Shown here piece by piece: positions 7,991 through 17,535 of a stretch of 51,244 nucleotides of DNA; the stretch's first letter is position 1, and the number at the start of each line of letters is the position of its first letter. This DNA is from JBGVMW01 sp045125095 (GTDB lineage Bacteria > Bacillota > Clostridia > Lachnospirales > Lachnospiraceae), in the NCBI GenBank assembly GCA_045125095.1, contig JBGVMW010000056.1, forward strand, positions 1 to 51,244, given 5' to 3'. Position numbers and translations under genes: made by a program. A model generated the notes under the pieces. The model saw nothing but the letters and a program-made list of their open reading frames with translations. It did no database searches and had not been told where the DNA came from.

Positions 7991-9136
7991 TCAGTTGTTT
8001 ACAGAATCTAACTGTTCCCGCAGATACTGAATGGATTTCTCTCTTTCTGCATCGCGGATTTCTTTTACCTTCTCATAATCAATCGGCGTCTTTAATAGTG
8101 TCTCTAACTGCTCCATATCTGTTATCATACGATCCGTTAAGCCCAGTCTTGCAAGAAGATCTGTTAACTTCTCCTCATTACCATAGCTTTCTCCAATTGT
8201 TTTACGCACAATTGTGACAAAAGGCTTATTATTAATAATAGAGAAAATACTTCCATGGAAGGTATCTGTAATGATGTAATCTGCGTTCTTAAAGTAGGCT
8301 AGAATCTCAAAAGGAGTTCCTAACACATATTCATCACAGAACCGATGCGTTCCCTGAATGCATACCAGCTTTTTATTTTCTTTTTTTGCAAATCGACGAA
8401 TGATTTCGCCTTCTTCCGGTGTAATTCTTCCTGAATATCCATAGACTACAATATAATCCTTTTTATCGATATTCTTGACTTCCTCTGCACTGTAATCACT
8501 GATAAGCACCGGGTCTAAATTATAAACCGGTTCGATTCCCGTTAATTCTTTTACCACTCTTCCAGAATTCGCATCACGCACAGAAATCGCATCAAATTCC
8601 TTCAGCAGACTTCCCACTTCTTTATCTACACCATACTGTTTCAAACGCTTGGAAGTTGTATTTCCAAAGGAACCAGCATAACTGATTAATCGCTTTGCCT
8701 GATTGTCCTTTCCAAACAGCTCTTTGGAGTATCCTACATCCTTACTCTCCTGCAAACAATTAAATACCTCGTCACTTCCAATAACAAGGGCATCTAATTC
8801 AGAACGGTAATGCATGGTATCATCAATACCAAGCATAGGACGAATTTTCTCCTCGTATGTATACAGGAATTCCCGCTTCTGCGCTTCCATAGACTGAAAA
8901 TGCTTTTCTGCCGGCATCTGTGCTTTTATCTTGTTACAACACTTTCTAACTGCACGAATCAGCAGAGCATCTTTCTTTTGCTCCACCTTCTTTGGTACAT
9001 TTAACGGTGGCTCTACTTTATAATCCACAAATTCGACTTCATGCCCTAAACTTTCTATTGTTTTCTTCAAACCATAAGCCTGCAAAAAAGAACCATAATT
9101 CCGCACTCGCTGCATGGACATTATTCCAACCTTCAT
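7991..9136 (-). CDS. Polysaccharide pyruvyl transferase family protein (2)
   Basis: 381 residues, near relative of the protein at 5859: MSMQRVRNYGSFLQAYGLKK, LVIGSDEVFNCLQ, GYSKELFG, ISYAGSFGNTT, DPVLISD and IITDTFHGSIFSIINNKPF are shared almost word for word. It carries a lysine-rich insert at about 48-65 that its relative lacks. AAAGGAG precedes the ATG. With the neighbouring glycosyltransferase it forms the second copy of a two-gene module, suggesting that two sugars, or two positions, carry related modifications. Confidence 0.88.
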   Translation of the reverse strand: MKVGIMSMQRVRNYGSFLQAYGLKKTIESLGHEVEFVDYKVEPPLNVPKKVEQKKDALLIRAVRKCCNKIKAQMPAEKHFQSMEAQKREFLYTYEEKIRPMLGIDDTMHYRSELDALVIGSDEVFNCLQESKDVGYSKELFGKDNQAKRLISYAGSFGNTTSKRLKQYGVDKEVGSLLKEFDAISVRDANSGRVVKELTGIEPVYNLDPVLISDYSAEEVKNIDKKDYIVVYGYSGRITPEEGEIIRRFAKKENKKLVCIQGTHRFCDEYVLGTPFEILAYFKNADYIITDTFHGSIFSIINNKPFVTIVRKTIGESYGNEEKLTDLLARLGLTDRMITDMEQLETLLKTPIDYEKVKEIRDAEREKSIQYLREQLDSVNN

Positions 9137-9150
9137 ATTCAGACACTCCT

Positions 9151-10326
9151 TTATTTTCCAACGATTTTTTTACAGATTCTCTTACACTTATTGACCACAC
9201 GCATTGCCTGTTTTTTGCGATTTTCCTTTTTCCACTGACGCATATCCTCTTTCGTACATGCCGTAGCCGCAAGTTCAAATCCATCCTTTAGATACAACTC
9301 TCTGAATTTTTCATAATTCTCATGCTTTTCACTTGGATGTCTTAACTGGTCATTTCCATTGATTGCTTCTGATAGTGGTCTTTCATCTAAAAATAATTTA
9401 TCTTTTGCTTGCATAACAAATTGATGACCTTTGTCTGTATTTGGAAGAATCACAGACACGCCACCTTCTAATCCATAGCTGCATGGTGCTTCCTTCCCAA
9501 GCCCCCAGAAATCACCAATTGTAATATCTGCCACTCGCTTCTCACATGCATATGGACAGGCATAACAATTCGGTCTGTAGAACAGTCCATTTAAAAATCC
9601 TGTAAAGTAATTGTCAAGGAAACGATATTTTTTATAAATCAGCTCACCAGCTTGATACAATGCCAGTTCAAAGCTGTATTCTCCACGGAACGTTACATTA
9701 TCTGCTTTTTTTTGTATAGACTCTTCAATATGCTGTATATGTGTATGAAGATAGGAAAGAGAAGGCACACCATGACATATTAAATCGACTGTAACCAGAT
9801 TCTCATAATCCTTTCTCAGATAATTCTGCAAACCTGCTATCTGGCAAGGTGTTCCTATGAACACAACCTGCTTTCCATCTTCTAAGTTCTTTTTGGCTTC
9901 CCGGAAGCTTAATCCTGCAAACGCCTGCACATACTTTGAACCTTTAAAACCGCTGATTTCCTCCATTGAATGTGCTGCCTTAATTGTCAGCTTCAGGTCT
10001 TTATCAAAACTGGTTCCATAACACACTCCACCATTCTCAATGGCTGTCTCATAAAATGCTGCTGCTGCTCCACCAGATGCACTTTTCTTATGCACCTCAT
10101 CATTCAAGTGCCATGCTGCATATGCCTTCTGCGGCATACGCTGTTCTGGTTTACTATTTATTGGACATACCTTTTGGCACGCTCCACAATTCACACATTC
10201 GTCCTGATTGATTACCGGTAATAACACACCGTACTCGTCATACTCCATGGAAATACAGTTTTTCGGGCATGTATTGACGCATGCACAACACCCGGAGCAT
10301 TTATTTTTATCGCATATCTGTTCCAT
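9151..10326 (-). CDS. F420-hydrogenase beta-subunit-like iron-sulfur protein (1)
   Basis: 391 residues. The N-terminus holds two 4Fe-4S motifs, CSGCCACVNTCPKNC and CVNCGACQKVCP (about 8-50). The rest matches the FrhB/FdhB N- and C-terminal domains, with SASGGAAAAFYE, GTPCQIAGLQNYL, LICHGVPS and a late cysteine group FYRPNCYACPYAC. Relatives of this family sit in exopolysaccharide clusters of gut Clostridia beside pyruvyl transferases; a flavin-dependent redox step on the glycan or its precursor is a reasonable guess, not shown. F420 use is unlikely in such a host. I prefer the ATG at 10326 to that at 10332 for spacing from GGAGAGG. Confidence 0.82.
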   Translation of the reverse strand: MEQICDKNKCSGCCACVNTCPKNCISMEYDEYGVLLPVINQDECVNCGACQKVCPINSKPEQRMPQKAYAAWHLNDEVHKKSASGGAAAAFYETAIENGGVCYGTSFDKDLKLTIKAAHSMEEISGFKGSKYVQAFAGLSFREAKKNLEDGKQVVFIGTPCQIAGLQNYLRKDYENLVTVDLICHGVPSLSYLHTHIQHIEESIQKKADNVTFRGEYSFELALYQAGELIYKKYRFLDNYFTGFLNGLFYRPNCYACPYACEKRVADITIGDFWGLGKEAPCSYGLEGGVSVILPNTDKGHQFVMQAKDKLFLDERPLSEAINGNDQLRHPSEKHENYEKFRELYLKDGFELAATACTKEDMRQWKKENRKKQAMRVVNKCKRICKKIVGK

Positions 10327-10386
10327 AACCATCCTCTCCTTCCGTTCTTACTTCTATCTTCCATTGGTTTCTCATTCTTCCTACCG

Positions 10387-11469
10387 CTACTTTAATATCC
10401 TGTCTAACGCTTTGAATTGCTCCTCTGGATTTCTATCTTCTCTCACCTGATACCCGGCGTGCAATTGTGCACAGATTTCCTCAGCTGAAATTGCCTCTAG
10501 TTCCGGAATCATACTGTACTTACCGCTGAATGCAATATCCTTCAACACCTGAGTTGTCTTATCACTATAAATAATCGGGTACACTTCTTTCTTAAACTGT
10601 ATACCTAATACCATTCCATGAAAACGGGCTGTAATGATTCCCTTACAATGCTTGAGACAGTCCAGAGACTGTCTTATATTTTTATGATTGAGAACCTCTA
10701 CATTGCCAGTCTCTTTCATATACGACTGTACACTTGCAATTCCTGCCATATCCCCCTCTGCCTCACAGAAGGAAAACAGAATTACTTTCTGTCCCTGCTT
10801 TTGCAGAAGATCGGCACATTCTGCCATGCGTTTATAGTACATGTCTGCATATTCCTGCTTGTTCACTTTTTTTGTTACATCAATCACAGAGAGAATATAA
10901 TAGTCCTCTGTCTTACAATTCCGGTCATCCACGCCAAATAAAATATCGGATGCAAATCTCGCATTCGGAAGTTCTTTAAATTGTTCATAAGAAGCCTGAT
11001 CACGGAAACAAATATCCTCTACCCTACCTAACAGATCTATGTAAGATTTATGATATTCTTCAGAATTCGCCAGACGATAATTACATCCCAACAATACAGT
11101 ACGTCCTGGAAGCAGACGTTTTCGGCTCTCTAATTCTGCTTTCCAGTTCTCTCCCTGAATAAAGACAGAACCGCCAATCATAACCACCAGATCACAAGTC
11201 TTTTTTAACCTTAACCGGATAGTTGTCATCCTAGAATCCGGTTTATTATGCATAACTTTTCGAATCGTATTTCGCACTTTTGCATAATACCGCCAGGTTT
11301 TTTTATTCTGATCTATATAATGTAAATTTTTGCATTCTGCAAATAATCCACTATACTGCTCATTTCCTACAAGATAAAATGTATGATTCGGATATCGATT
11401 GCAAAGTTCATAAATGAATAAATCATCGCCCAGATTACCATTGCAATATGCAATTACTAATATCTTCAT
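10387..11469 (-). CDS. Polysaccharide pyruvyl transferase family protein (3), divergent
   Basis: 360 residues beginning KILVIAYCNGNLGDDLFI, the NLGDD form of the family N-terminus seen in CsaB/WcaK-like members. Further marks: VVMIGGSVFIQGENW (about 95-109), LGCNYRLANSEEYH, CFRDQASYEQFKEL and ITARFHGMVLGIQF, the ARFHG form of the conserved FHG site. It is only distantly related to the other three pyruvyl transferases here. It is flanked by a redox protein and a glycosyltransferase. AGGAAC precedes the ATG. The product could be a pyruvylated sugar, but substrate is unknown. Confidence 0.82.
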   Translation of the reverse strand: MKILVIAYCNGNLGDDLFIYELCNRYPNHTFYLVGNEQYSGLFAECKNLHYIDQNKKTWRYYAKVRNTIRKVMHNKPDSRMTTIRLRLKKTCDLVVMIGGSVFIQGENWKAELESRKRLLPGRTVLLGCNYRLANSEEYHKSYIDLLGRVEDICFRDQASYEQFKELPNARFASDILFGVDDRNCKTEDYYILSVIDVTKKVNKQEYADMYYKRMAECADLLQKQGQKVILFSFCEAEGDMAGIASVQSYMKETGNVEVLNHKNIRQSLDCLKHCKGIITARFHGMVLGIQFKKEVYPIIYSDKTTQVLKDIAFSGKYSMIPELEAISAEEICAQLHAGYQVREDRNPEEQFKALDRILK

Positions 11470-11485
11470 ATGTTCCTAGTCCTTT

Positions 11486-12487
11486 CTAGTTCTGGAAAAT
11501 ATCCTGCATGTTCACTTTTCTTAATATATACCAGATAAAAAACGGAGCGTTTATGCTGACTGCTCTTTTTATATGACGCTGCCATTTTGTCTGACACACT
11601 ATTTTTTCCCCAAGTAATATCTGCCGGATAAGAGGAATCTGTATCACTTCTTTTATTATGTTGCATTTTTCTTTCACACCCTGAGGCATTTCCTGAATCT
11701 GCTTCAAATAAATATAAATTGCACGCCGATAATATACATGCATATCTTCCTCACATTTCGTAAGATGATGCGCCTTACAAAACTGTTCTCTTCGTTCATA
11801 AGAATACTTCATTTCATGGAAACGGTTGATATTTACCGTCCGCATTACACTGTCAAGATTCTGTCTGTAATAATATAGATATTGGGAAAGATATGTTGTC
11901 TTCGTCACATATTCAAGATAATCCATGACAAAAATAATATCTTCACCAATCTTCACATCCTTGCGGAACGATATTTGATTATTCTTAATGATATCTGTTA
12001 TATATATCTTTCCCCAACAAAAATTCATCTTCGAGCCGGATACTGCTAATTGGTATATTGTCTCAAGTTCCGGATTATCCGGTAGCTCCAATGCTTTCTT
12101 CTTTTCACCTTTACCTGACGCTTCCACATAGTCTGTTAAAATCAGTTCTGCCTCACCGGAATGGTCATTCAGGAATTTTACAATCATTTCCAGACTTTTT
12201 GTATCAATCCAGTCATCACCATCTACAAACATAAGATATTGACCGGATGCCAGCTCTAATCCTTTGTTTCTTGCTGTAGATACTCCTTGATTTTCTTGTA
12301 CAAACACATGAAGTCTTCCGTCTTTGTTCGCATATTCGTTAAGAATTTCCTCTGAACGATCCTTACTGCCATCTACAACTGCAATAATTTCTATATCATC
12401 CCCTGTATACCCCAATATGGAGTCCAGGCAGGAAGCAATATACGCTTCCACATTATATACAGGGATAATTACTGACAAACGAACCAT
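11486..12487 (-). CDS. Family 2 glycosyltransferase (4)
   Basis: 333 residues from the ATG at 12487, which has GGAG eight bases upstream; longer readings would start inside the flippase gene. GT-A motifs: RLSVIIPVYNVEAYIASC, GSKDRSEEIL, NQGVSTARNKGLELA and the site VDGDDW. Note IIAVVDGSKD rather than the usual LVDDGS. The C-terminal third is basic and ends with hydrophobic-aromatic residues (APFFIWYILRK) that could touch the membrane. Eleven bases separate it from the flippase. Confidence 0.9.
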   Translation of the reverse strand: MVRLSVIIPVYNVEAYIASCLDSILGYTGDDIEIIAVVDGSKDRSEEILNEYANKDGRLHVFVQENQGVSTARNKGLELASGQYLMFVDGDDWIDTKSLEMIVKFLNDHSGEAELILTDYVEASGKGEKKKALELPDNPELETIYQLAVSGSKMNFCWGKIYITDIIKNNQISFRKDVKIGEDIIFVMDYLEYVTKTTYLSQYLYYYRQNLDSVMRTVNINRFHEMKYSYERREQFCKAHHLTKCEEDMHVYYRRAIYIYLKQIQEMPQGVKEKCNIIKEVIQIPLIRQILLGEKIVCQTKWQRHIKRAVSINAPFFIWYILRKVNMQDIFQN

Positions 12488-12498
12488 TCTACACGCTC

Positions 12499-14046
12499 CT
12501 ATCTTTTTAGAATGCCTTTTACCTTTCCAACAATCATATTCCAAACTTTCTTCTTCTCATCCTTATTAAATAAGATAAGGAATACCACCAGATATCCCAT
12601 GGCACCTACGATTCCGGCTACCACAATTAAAGAAAACCAGTTTGTAATATACACAGATACCTTTTCATGAATCGCAATAAATATTACTAATACCACACCA
12701 AAGGCTGCCAGCCCCCGTAATATCGTTGGATAAAATGTAGTCAGCTTTAATTTCAGATTATGAGCGGAATACATTGGCACAAAGAAAAATAATCTTGTCA
12801 TGGTAAATATTGTACTTACCAGATTTACAACGTACACACCAAAATTTGTAACATTCAGTAAAATCATAACCGTACTAATACTTAACAGCGCGGTAACAAA
12901 TGTAGTAATAACCGGCCACTTTAATTTATTTGTTGTTGTATTAATTGATGTTAATGGGTACACATATATACTTAATAAGTTGGCTCCCATAGAAAAAATA
13001 CTTAGTATCTGCATGGTTCTCAGTTCTTCTGCATTTGCTGCATACTGCCACAAACGGAAGAAGGACATACCAAATGCTAAATATCCTGCAATTGGTACAA
13101 TCATCATAAATGGCAATATTTTCATAGCATACTTTGCATCCTTTAACAATGCCTTAATATCGCCCTTCGCATATAATACTACAAAACGTGGTGTAAAAAT
13201 AACTGCCAGGGTAGTAATCAACTGTGAAAAGTTAATGGGAACTGTCTTTGCCACCTGCAATAAACCGGCTTCCTTCACACCTACCATGTTATTCGTAATA
13301 AAACCTGCCAATCCGGTTAACAACATATTACTTAATGTACTTAATGAATTCCACATACCTGATGAAATCAATGTCTTAATGGCGTCAAAGCTAAAGTTTC
13401 GCACATTCAATTTAAAATCAGGCAATAATTTCTTTGTCAAAATAAAATTAGTAATAATCAGGAAAATAGAGGTACCAATAATACTAATTGTAACAAAGAA
13501 AATCTTTGCTGGGAATATGGCAAACAAACCTATCAGTAATACAATCTTAATTAAGTTCGAAAATACACCTCGCACTGCTGATTTTTGTAAATTGTCAGTT
13601 ACAAATGGTGCTACAGAATATACTGAAGTAACCAGGTTAATAATAATATTGATAAATACAAGTGAAAATGTAATCTTAACATCTACCATTAATTCCTCTG
13701 GCACTTTCATCAAATGTTCTACATTCAAGGTAACTGCCATACCAAATAGTAATGCAGCAATACCTAATACCATATCTGCCACAAAGACCGAATTAAAATA
13801 TACTTTTGCTTTTTTCTCATTGCCTTGATGCATCTCCATGGAAATGAAACGACCCGCCATGGAATTCAATGCGGATGTTACAATCGTTACATAACTTGCA
13901 AATTCATTGGCAATACCAATAAAACTATACGATTCAAATCCCAGCTTCGCAACAATATGTGGCGTAATACAAAGTCCCACAATAATGGATGATGCAAAGG
14001 ATAATAAATTCGCTAAAATATTTAGCGCCATCTTCTTCTTGTTCAT
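12499..14046 (-). CDS. Wzx-type polysaccharide flippase
   Basis: 515 residues with about 12-14 hydrophobic segments spread over the full length and a Lys-rich C-terminus, the layout of the polysaccharide-specific MOP/MATE branch. The start MNKKKMALNILANLLSFASSIIVGL with a proline after the first helix (ITPHIVAKLG) is typical of Wzx-like proteins that move undecaprenyl-linked repeat units across the membrane. It is the only translocator in the cluster, which argues for a Wzx-dependent pathway, yet no Wzy polymerase is visible in the window. GAGAGG precedes the ATG. Confidence 0.88.
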   Translation of the reverse strand: MNKKKMALNILANLLSFASSIIVGLCITPHIVAKLGFESYSFIGIANEFASYVTIVTSALNSMAGRFISMEMHQGNEKKAKVYFNSVFVADMVLGIAALLFGMAVTLNVEHLMKVPEELMVDVKITFSLVFINIIINLVTSVYSVAPFVTDNLQKSAVRGVFSNLIKIVLLIGLFAIFPAKIFFVTISIIGTSIFLIITNFILTKKLLPDFKLNVRNFSFDAIKTLISSGMWNSLSTLSNMLLTGLAGFITNNMVGVKEAGLLQVAKTVPINFSQLITTLAVIFTPRFVVLYAKGDIKALLKDAKYAMKILPFMMIVPIAGYLAFGMSFFRLWQYAANAEELRTMQILSIFSMGANLLSIYVYPLTSINTTTNKLKWPVITTFVTALLSISTVMILLNVTNFGVYVVNLVSTIFTMTRLFFFVPMYSAHNLKLKLTTFYPTILRGLAAFGVVLVIFIAIHEKVSVYITNWFSLIVVAGIVGAMGYLVVFLILFNKDEKKKVWNMIVGKVKGILKR

Positions 14047-14088
14047 AATTTCCTCTCATTCTGCCGTCACAACGGCTTTTCCTGTTAC

Positions 14089-15207
14089 TTACTTGTGAAG
14101 CAGCTTGCGAAGCACACGCTTCACCAGACTTCCCTGCACATACACTTTGACTAGCTGTTCTACTGTCTTTGTGTCTATATCTGCAAAGAATCTTTCCCGG
14201 TTCCTATGTGGTGGTGTTACAGTAATCGCTGGCTGGTTACCTTGCAATGCCTTTTGTAAATCCACCTTTTCTGCTTTTACATGCTGTGATATCTGCTCCA
14301 CTAACTTTTGTCCTTTTTCAGAATTGACTAACACTAATGACACTCCCGTGCTGTCATCTAATTCCGGATACACCTGATCCAGTCCCCAGAAATCCGCCAG
14401 TGTCAAATCGCTATAATAATTTAATTCTTTAAAATTACAGTTGGTACAGGATTCCCGCAATGCAATATCTGCAAGAAAAGCCTTCATGTATGTATTATCA
14501 AAGAACTTTTCACAAATACTTCCTTTGTCACCGGTAATCTTCATGGAGAACTGGCTCCAGCTTACGGTTTTATCCCGGAAGGATACGGATTGTATAGTAC
14601 CTAATGATAATTCTTTTATATATTTTCTCCATAGCTTTGGCGACGGAACACCATGGCACATGATATCCTGACAATACAGATTGTCATACTCTTTTTTCAG
14701 ATATCCCTTTAATCCGGCTATCTGGCAAGGGGTTCCGGTGAATAGTACCATACGGTTCTCTTCTAAATCCTTCTTTGCTAACTGGTAGCAGTTTCCAATT
14801 CTGCTCTGTACATACTTTGAGGTACGGAGTTTTTCAATGTCTTCCACAGTGTTGATTCGGATATGCTCCACTTCATAGTTGTCTGTAAAGGCTGCGCCAT
14901 AAACTGCGCCTCCGCAACTGATGATATATTCGGACAACAGGGTAAATACACCACCGGAGGAGCTGTTTACTCGCACTTCTTCGTTTTGGTTTTTCATGGC
15001 GTATGCCTGTTTTTCAAAAGATTTGTCTGCTTTTTCTTCTGCCTTACAACTCTTTTGGCAGAGTCCGCAGTCGATACAATCTGCTTCGTTGATTACAGGA
15101 TAGAGAAATCCGTCTTTGCTTTCTTCCATATGTATGCACTGCTTGGGACAGACGGAAACGCAGCTGCCGCAACCGGTGCATTTGTTATGTTCGCATATTT
15201 CTTTCAT
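14089..15207 (-). CDS. F420-hydrogenase beta-subunit-like iron-sulfur protein (2)
   Basis: 372 residues; two 4Fe-4S motifs at the N-terminus (CTGCGSCVSVCPKQC and CIDCGLCQKSC, about 9-54), then SSGGVFTLLSEYI, SKYVQSRIG, TGTPCQIAGLKGYL, IMCHGVPSPKLW and a late CTNCNF. It shares the order of motifs with the protein at 9151 but is clearly diverged, so it is an old paralogue and probably handles a different step. It is the gene before the flippase. GAGGAAC precedes the ATG. Confidence 0.82.
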   Translation of the reverse strand: MKEICEHNKCTGCGSCVSVCPKQCIHMEESKDGFLYPVINEADCIDCGLCQKSCKAEEKADKSFEKQAYAMKNQNEEVRVNSSSGGVFTLLSEYIISCGGAVYGAAFTDNYEVEHIRINTVEDIEKLRTSKYVQSRIGNCYQLAKKDLEENRMVLFTGTPCQIAGLKGYLKKEYDNLYCQDIMCHGVPSPKLWRKYIKELSLGTIQSVSFRDKTVSWSQFSMKITGDKGSICEKFFDNTYMKAFLADIALRESCTNCNFKELNYYSDLTLADFWGLDQVYPELDDSTGVSLVLVNSEKGQKLVEQISQHVKAEKVDLQKALQGNQPAITVTPPHRNRERFFADIDTKTVEQLVKVYVQGSLVKRVLRKLLHK

Positions 15208-15268
15208 ATGTTCCTCGATTCTAAATTATGGTGTACAGTCCGTGAATTGTATATGTCTTTCGTTACGC

Positions 15269-16258
15269 CTACTGCTTTGAACGCTTGAAATCTTTCGCTT
15301 TCCGGAACAATTTATAGGCTACATCCACAAGCTTATACTTTCCGGCATAGTATATGAGGGTGTCGCGTTTGGATACCCCTCCGTTTGCTTTCAGTTCGTT
15401 GTACTTTTCCGTGAGCAACTTCTTATCGTGATAATAATAGGCATTGTCGAACTGCTTGCGAATATATTTTACGTCCAGAATGTTTCGATATTCTGACTGA
15501 CTTAAATCCATCTCGTCTAATATCCGGATTAAAAGATCGTTATGATTCTTTAGCTTTTCTAACACCTGTGTCAGCGTTTTTTCCTGTCTGGAATGGCTGT
15601 CTTCTCTTACAATATAGGAGAATAATTCCTCTTTTATATAGCCACACTTGCGGGAATATGCAAGGGGAAGCAAGATCTGCCAGTTTTGTCCAACACGCGA
15701 TTCATTGATATCGCGCCCTGGATTTACTGCCAAAAATGCTTCCCTTCTTACTAAATAGACCCCCGGTGTAAATACAACATTCTTTTCTACAATCAGATCA
15801 AAAAACATGTTGTCCTCCCCCTGAGGTTGTACACGTTTTAACTCTCCGATTTTTACATCGAGTGCATTTTCTTTTACCACACGTCCACGACACATAACAT
15901 AGTCAATATCCTCATGGGCTTCCAAAAATGCCACCTTTTTCTCTATATTATTTTTGTCTAACAGGTCATCTGAATCTGTCCACATGAAATAATCACCGTG
16001 AAACAGTTTTAATCCCTTATTCACGGCAGCTGCCTGTCCTGCATTTTCCTGATAAATATATATTAACTCATAACCTTTTTGCTTAAACTTTTCCTCATAT
16101 GACTTAGCGATTTCTTCTGTTCTGTCAGAGGAACCATCATTAATAAAAATCAATTCAATTTTGGGGTAGGTCTGCTCCAAAATATTTTCAAAGAAACGGG
16201 ATGCAAACGCTTCGCCGTTATAACAAGGTGAAATGATTGATACTAATTTTTTATTCAA
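15269..16258 (-). CDS. Family 2 glycosyltransferase (5)
   Basis: 329 residues starting at a TTG codon (16258), seven bases after GGAGG. GT-A motifs: VSIISPCYNGEAFASRFF, LIFINDGSSDRTEEIA, NAGQAAAVNKGL and WTDSDD. This is a different subgroup from the other four: GQAAAVNKG instead of GLSDARN, and a long helical C-terminus without membrane segments. It is second in the operon. The acceptor is unknown. Confidence 0.9.
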   Translation of the reverse strand: MNKKLVSIISPCYNGEAFASRFFENILEQTYPKIELIFINDGSSDRTEEIAKSYEEKFKQKGYELIYIYQENAGQAAAVNKGLKLFHGDYFMWTDSDDLLDKNNIEKKVAFLEAHEDIDYVMCRGRVVKENALDVKIGELKRVQPQGEDNMFFDLIVEKNVVFTPGVYLVRREAFLAVNPGRDINESRVGQNWQILLPLAYSRKCGYIKEELFSYIVREDSHSRQEKTLTQVLEKLKNHNDLLIRILDEMDLSQSEYRNILDVKYIRKQFDNAYYYHDKKLLTEKYNELKANGGVSKRDTLIYYAGKYKLVDVAYKLFRKAKDFKRSKQ

Positions 16259-16282
16259 ATTTATACCTCCAGATATACCTTA

Positions 16283-17350
16283 CTACCATCTTGCAGACAT
16301 TTCTTCAAAATAGGTATCTGCCTCTTTACGCTTCTCCTCTAACAGACTGTCAATGGAATCATAAGAGATGTCTTCCAACATCTTATCTAATGGCTGGCTG
16401 CCATACAGTCTGTTCTGTAAACCGGTTGTGCCTAACAATGTATCAATTCTGGAATTCATCGGCACATCATTATCCTTTCTCACATAAACGGTAAAACGTT
16501 TGTGGAACAGGATGGAAAATACAGAACCATGGAAGGAATCCGTACAAATATAATCCGCATGACGGAACATATATAAAAATTCAGATGGTCCAATGTTGTA
16601 ATACTTTGTTCCTTCGCTTTCACTTAAATATTCCACCGGAAGTCCTAATGTCTTTCCTACTTCTTCAATATCCTTATCATACTCCGGCAACACATTACCA
16701 AGATAATATTTTAACACATAGTGTTCCGGAATATCGATACCTTCCGGCTTTTTCTCCAACTTTGCGTAATCCTCACTCTTAAGCAGCATAGTTGGGTCAA
16801 TATTTAAACATGCTTTTCTTCCGCTGAGTTCTTCTACTAATCGTACACCATCTTCCTCGCGGACAGATATCATGTTCATATCCTTTAATAATTGTATGAA
16901 ATTCGCTTTCTTTTCCTCTGGAATATCGGCAACACCAATACTTGCCGCATAAGAAAAACGCTTTTCCTTTGGTGCAAATGCAGCAAATTCAAAGTCTGAA
17001 TTAAAATGAAAATTCGGGTTCCATACCTGGTCACTTCCTGCCACAAACGCATCGTATTTATCTGCAAATACACTATCATTAATCTTCTCATAGCGGATTG
17101 TATCACATGTATTTATAAACTGCTTATTAAACAAGTTAAAACATTTTCTTCTTCCCGATGCTTTTAATACCTGTTTCATCCATCTTCGAATCTTTGATAA
17201 CAGAATGGAATTTTTCACACCTTTTGCCGCAAAAATGGTTTCCACCTCTACGCCTAATTTTTTTAGCCGTTCCTGCAATGCATAATTCTGTAATCGGTTA
17301 CCAAAATTCAATCCACTATTTGTTATTGTAATGATTGCTATTTTCTTCAT
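16283..17350 (-). CDS. Polysaccharide pyruvyl transferase family protein (4)
   Basis: 355 residues beginning KKIAIITITNSGLNFGNRLQ, then FVAGSDQVWNP (about 111-121), FSYAASIGVADIP, ISVREEDGVRL, DPTMLL and YICTDSFHGSVFSILF. The GSDQVWNP and DSFHGSVFS forms are those of the main family. It is first in the 13-gene glycan operon. AAAGG precedes the ATG by about ten bases. It is intermediate in similarity to the 5859/7991 pair and distant from 10387. Confidence 0.88.
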   Translation of the reverse strand: MKKIAIITITNSGLNFGNRLQNYALQERLKKLGVEVETIFAAKGVKNSILLSKIRRWMKQVLKASGRRKCFNLFNKQFINTCDTIRYEKINDSVFADKYDAFVAGSDQVWNPNFHFNSDFEFAAFAPKEKRFSYAASIGVADIPEEKKANFIQLLKDMNMISVREEDGVRLVEELSGRKACLNIDPTMLLKSEDYAKLEKKPEGIDIPEHYVLKYYLGNVLPEYDKDIEEVGKTLGLPVEYLSESEGTKYYNIGPSEFLYMFRHADYICTDSFHGSVFSILFHKRFTVYVRKDNDVPMNSRIDTLLGTTGLQNRLYGSQPLDKMLEDISYDSIDSLLEEKRKEADTYFEEMSARW

Positions 17351-17411
17351 GCTATATTAGCCTTTCGTAATTATTCTATCTGTTATATACTATAAAACAC
17401 ACATTCCCTAC

Positions 17412-17441
17412 ATGATAGCATAAAATTGTTTTCATTGTCCA
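17412..17441 (-). promoter_or_regulatory. Promoter of the glycan operon
   Basis: On the minus strand TGGACA (17441-17436) and TATCAT (17417-17412) are separated by 18 bases, a near-consensus sigma-A promoter about 60 bases before the first pyruvyl transferase gene. No strong promoter or terminator was seen inside the following 13 genes, where gaps are mostly 3-25 bases (largest about 60). Confidence 0.5.
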
Positions 17442-17535
17442 TACCCCCTGCATATTTACTACATTTTCAATGATTGGATACGAGAAATAGCTCTGCTAAT
17501 TGTGCGAATTACCTAGTATTGACATTTGCGTTCCT

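Noticed and set aside
12800..13828. Long plus-strand open frame over the flippase gene
   Set aside because: It is the reverse-strand shadow of the flippase, has no ribosome site, and its composition (Thr/Ile/Asn-rich) is what the antisense of a membrane protein gives.
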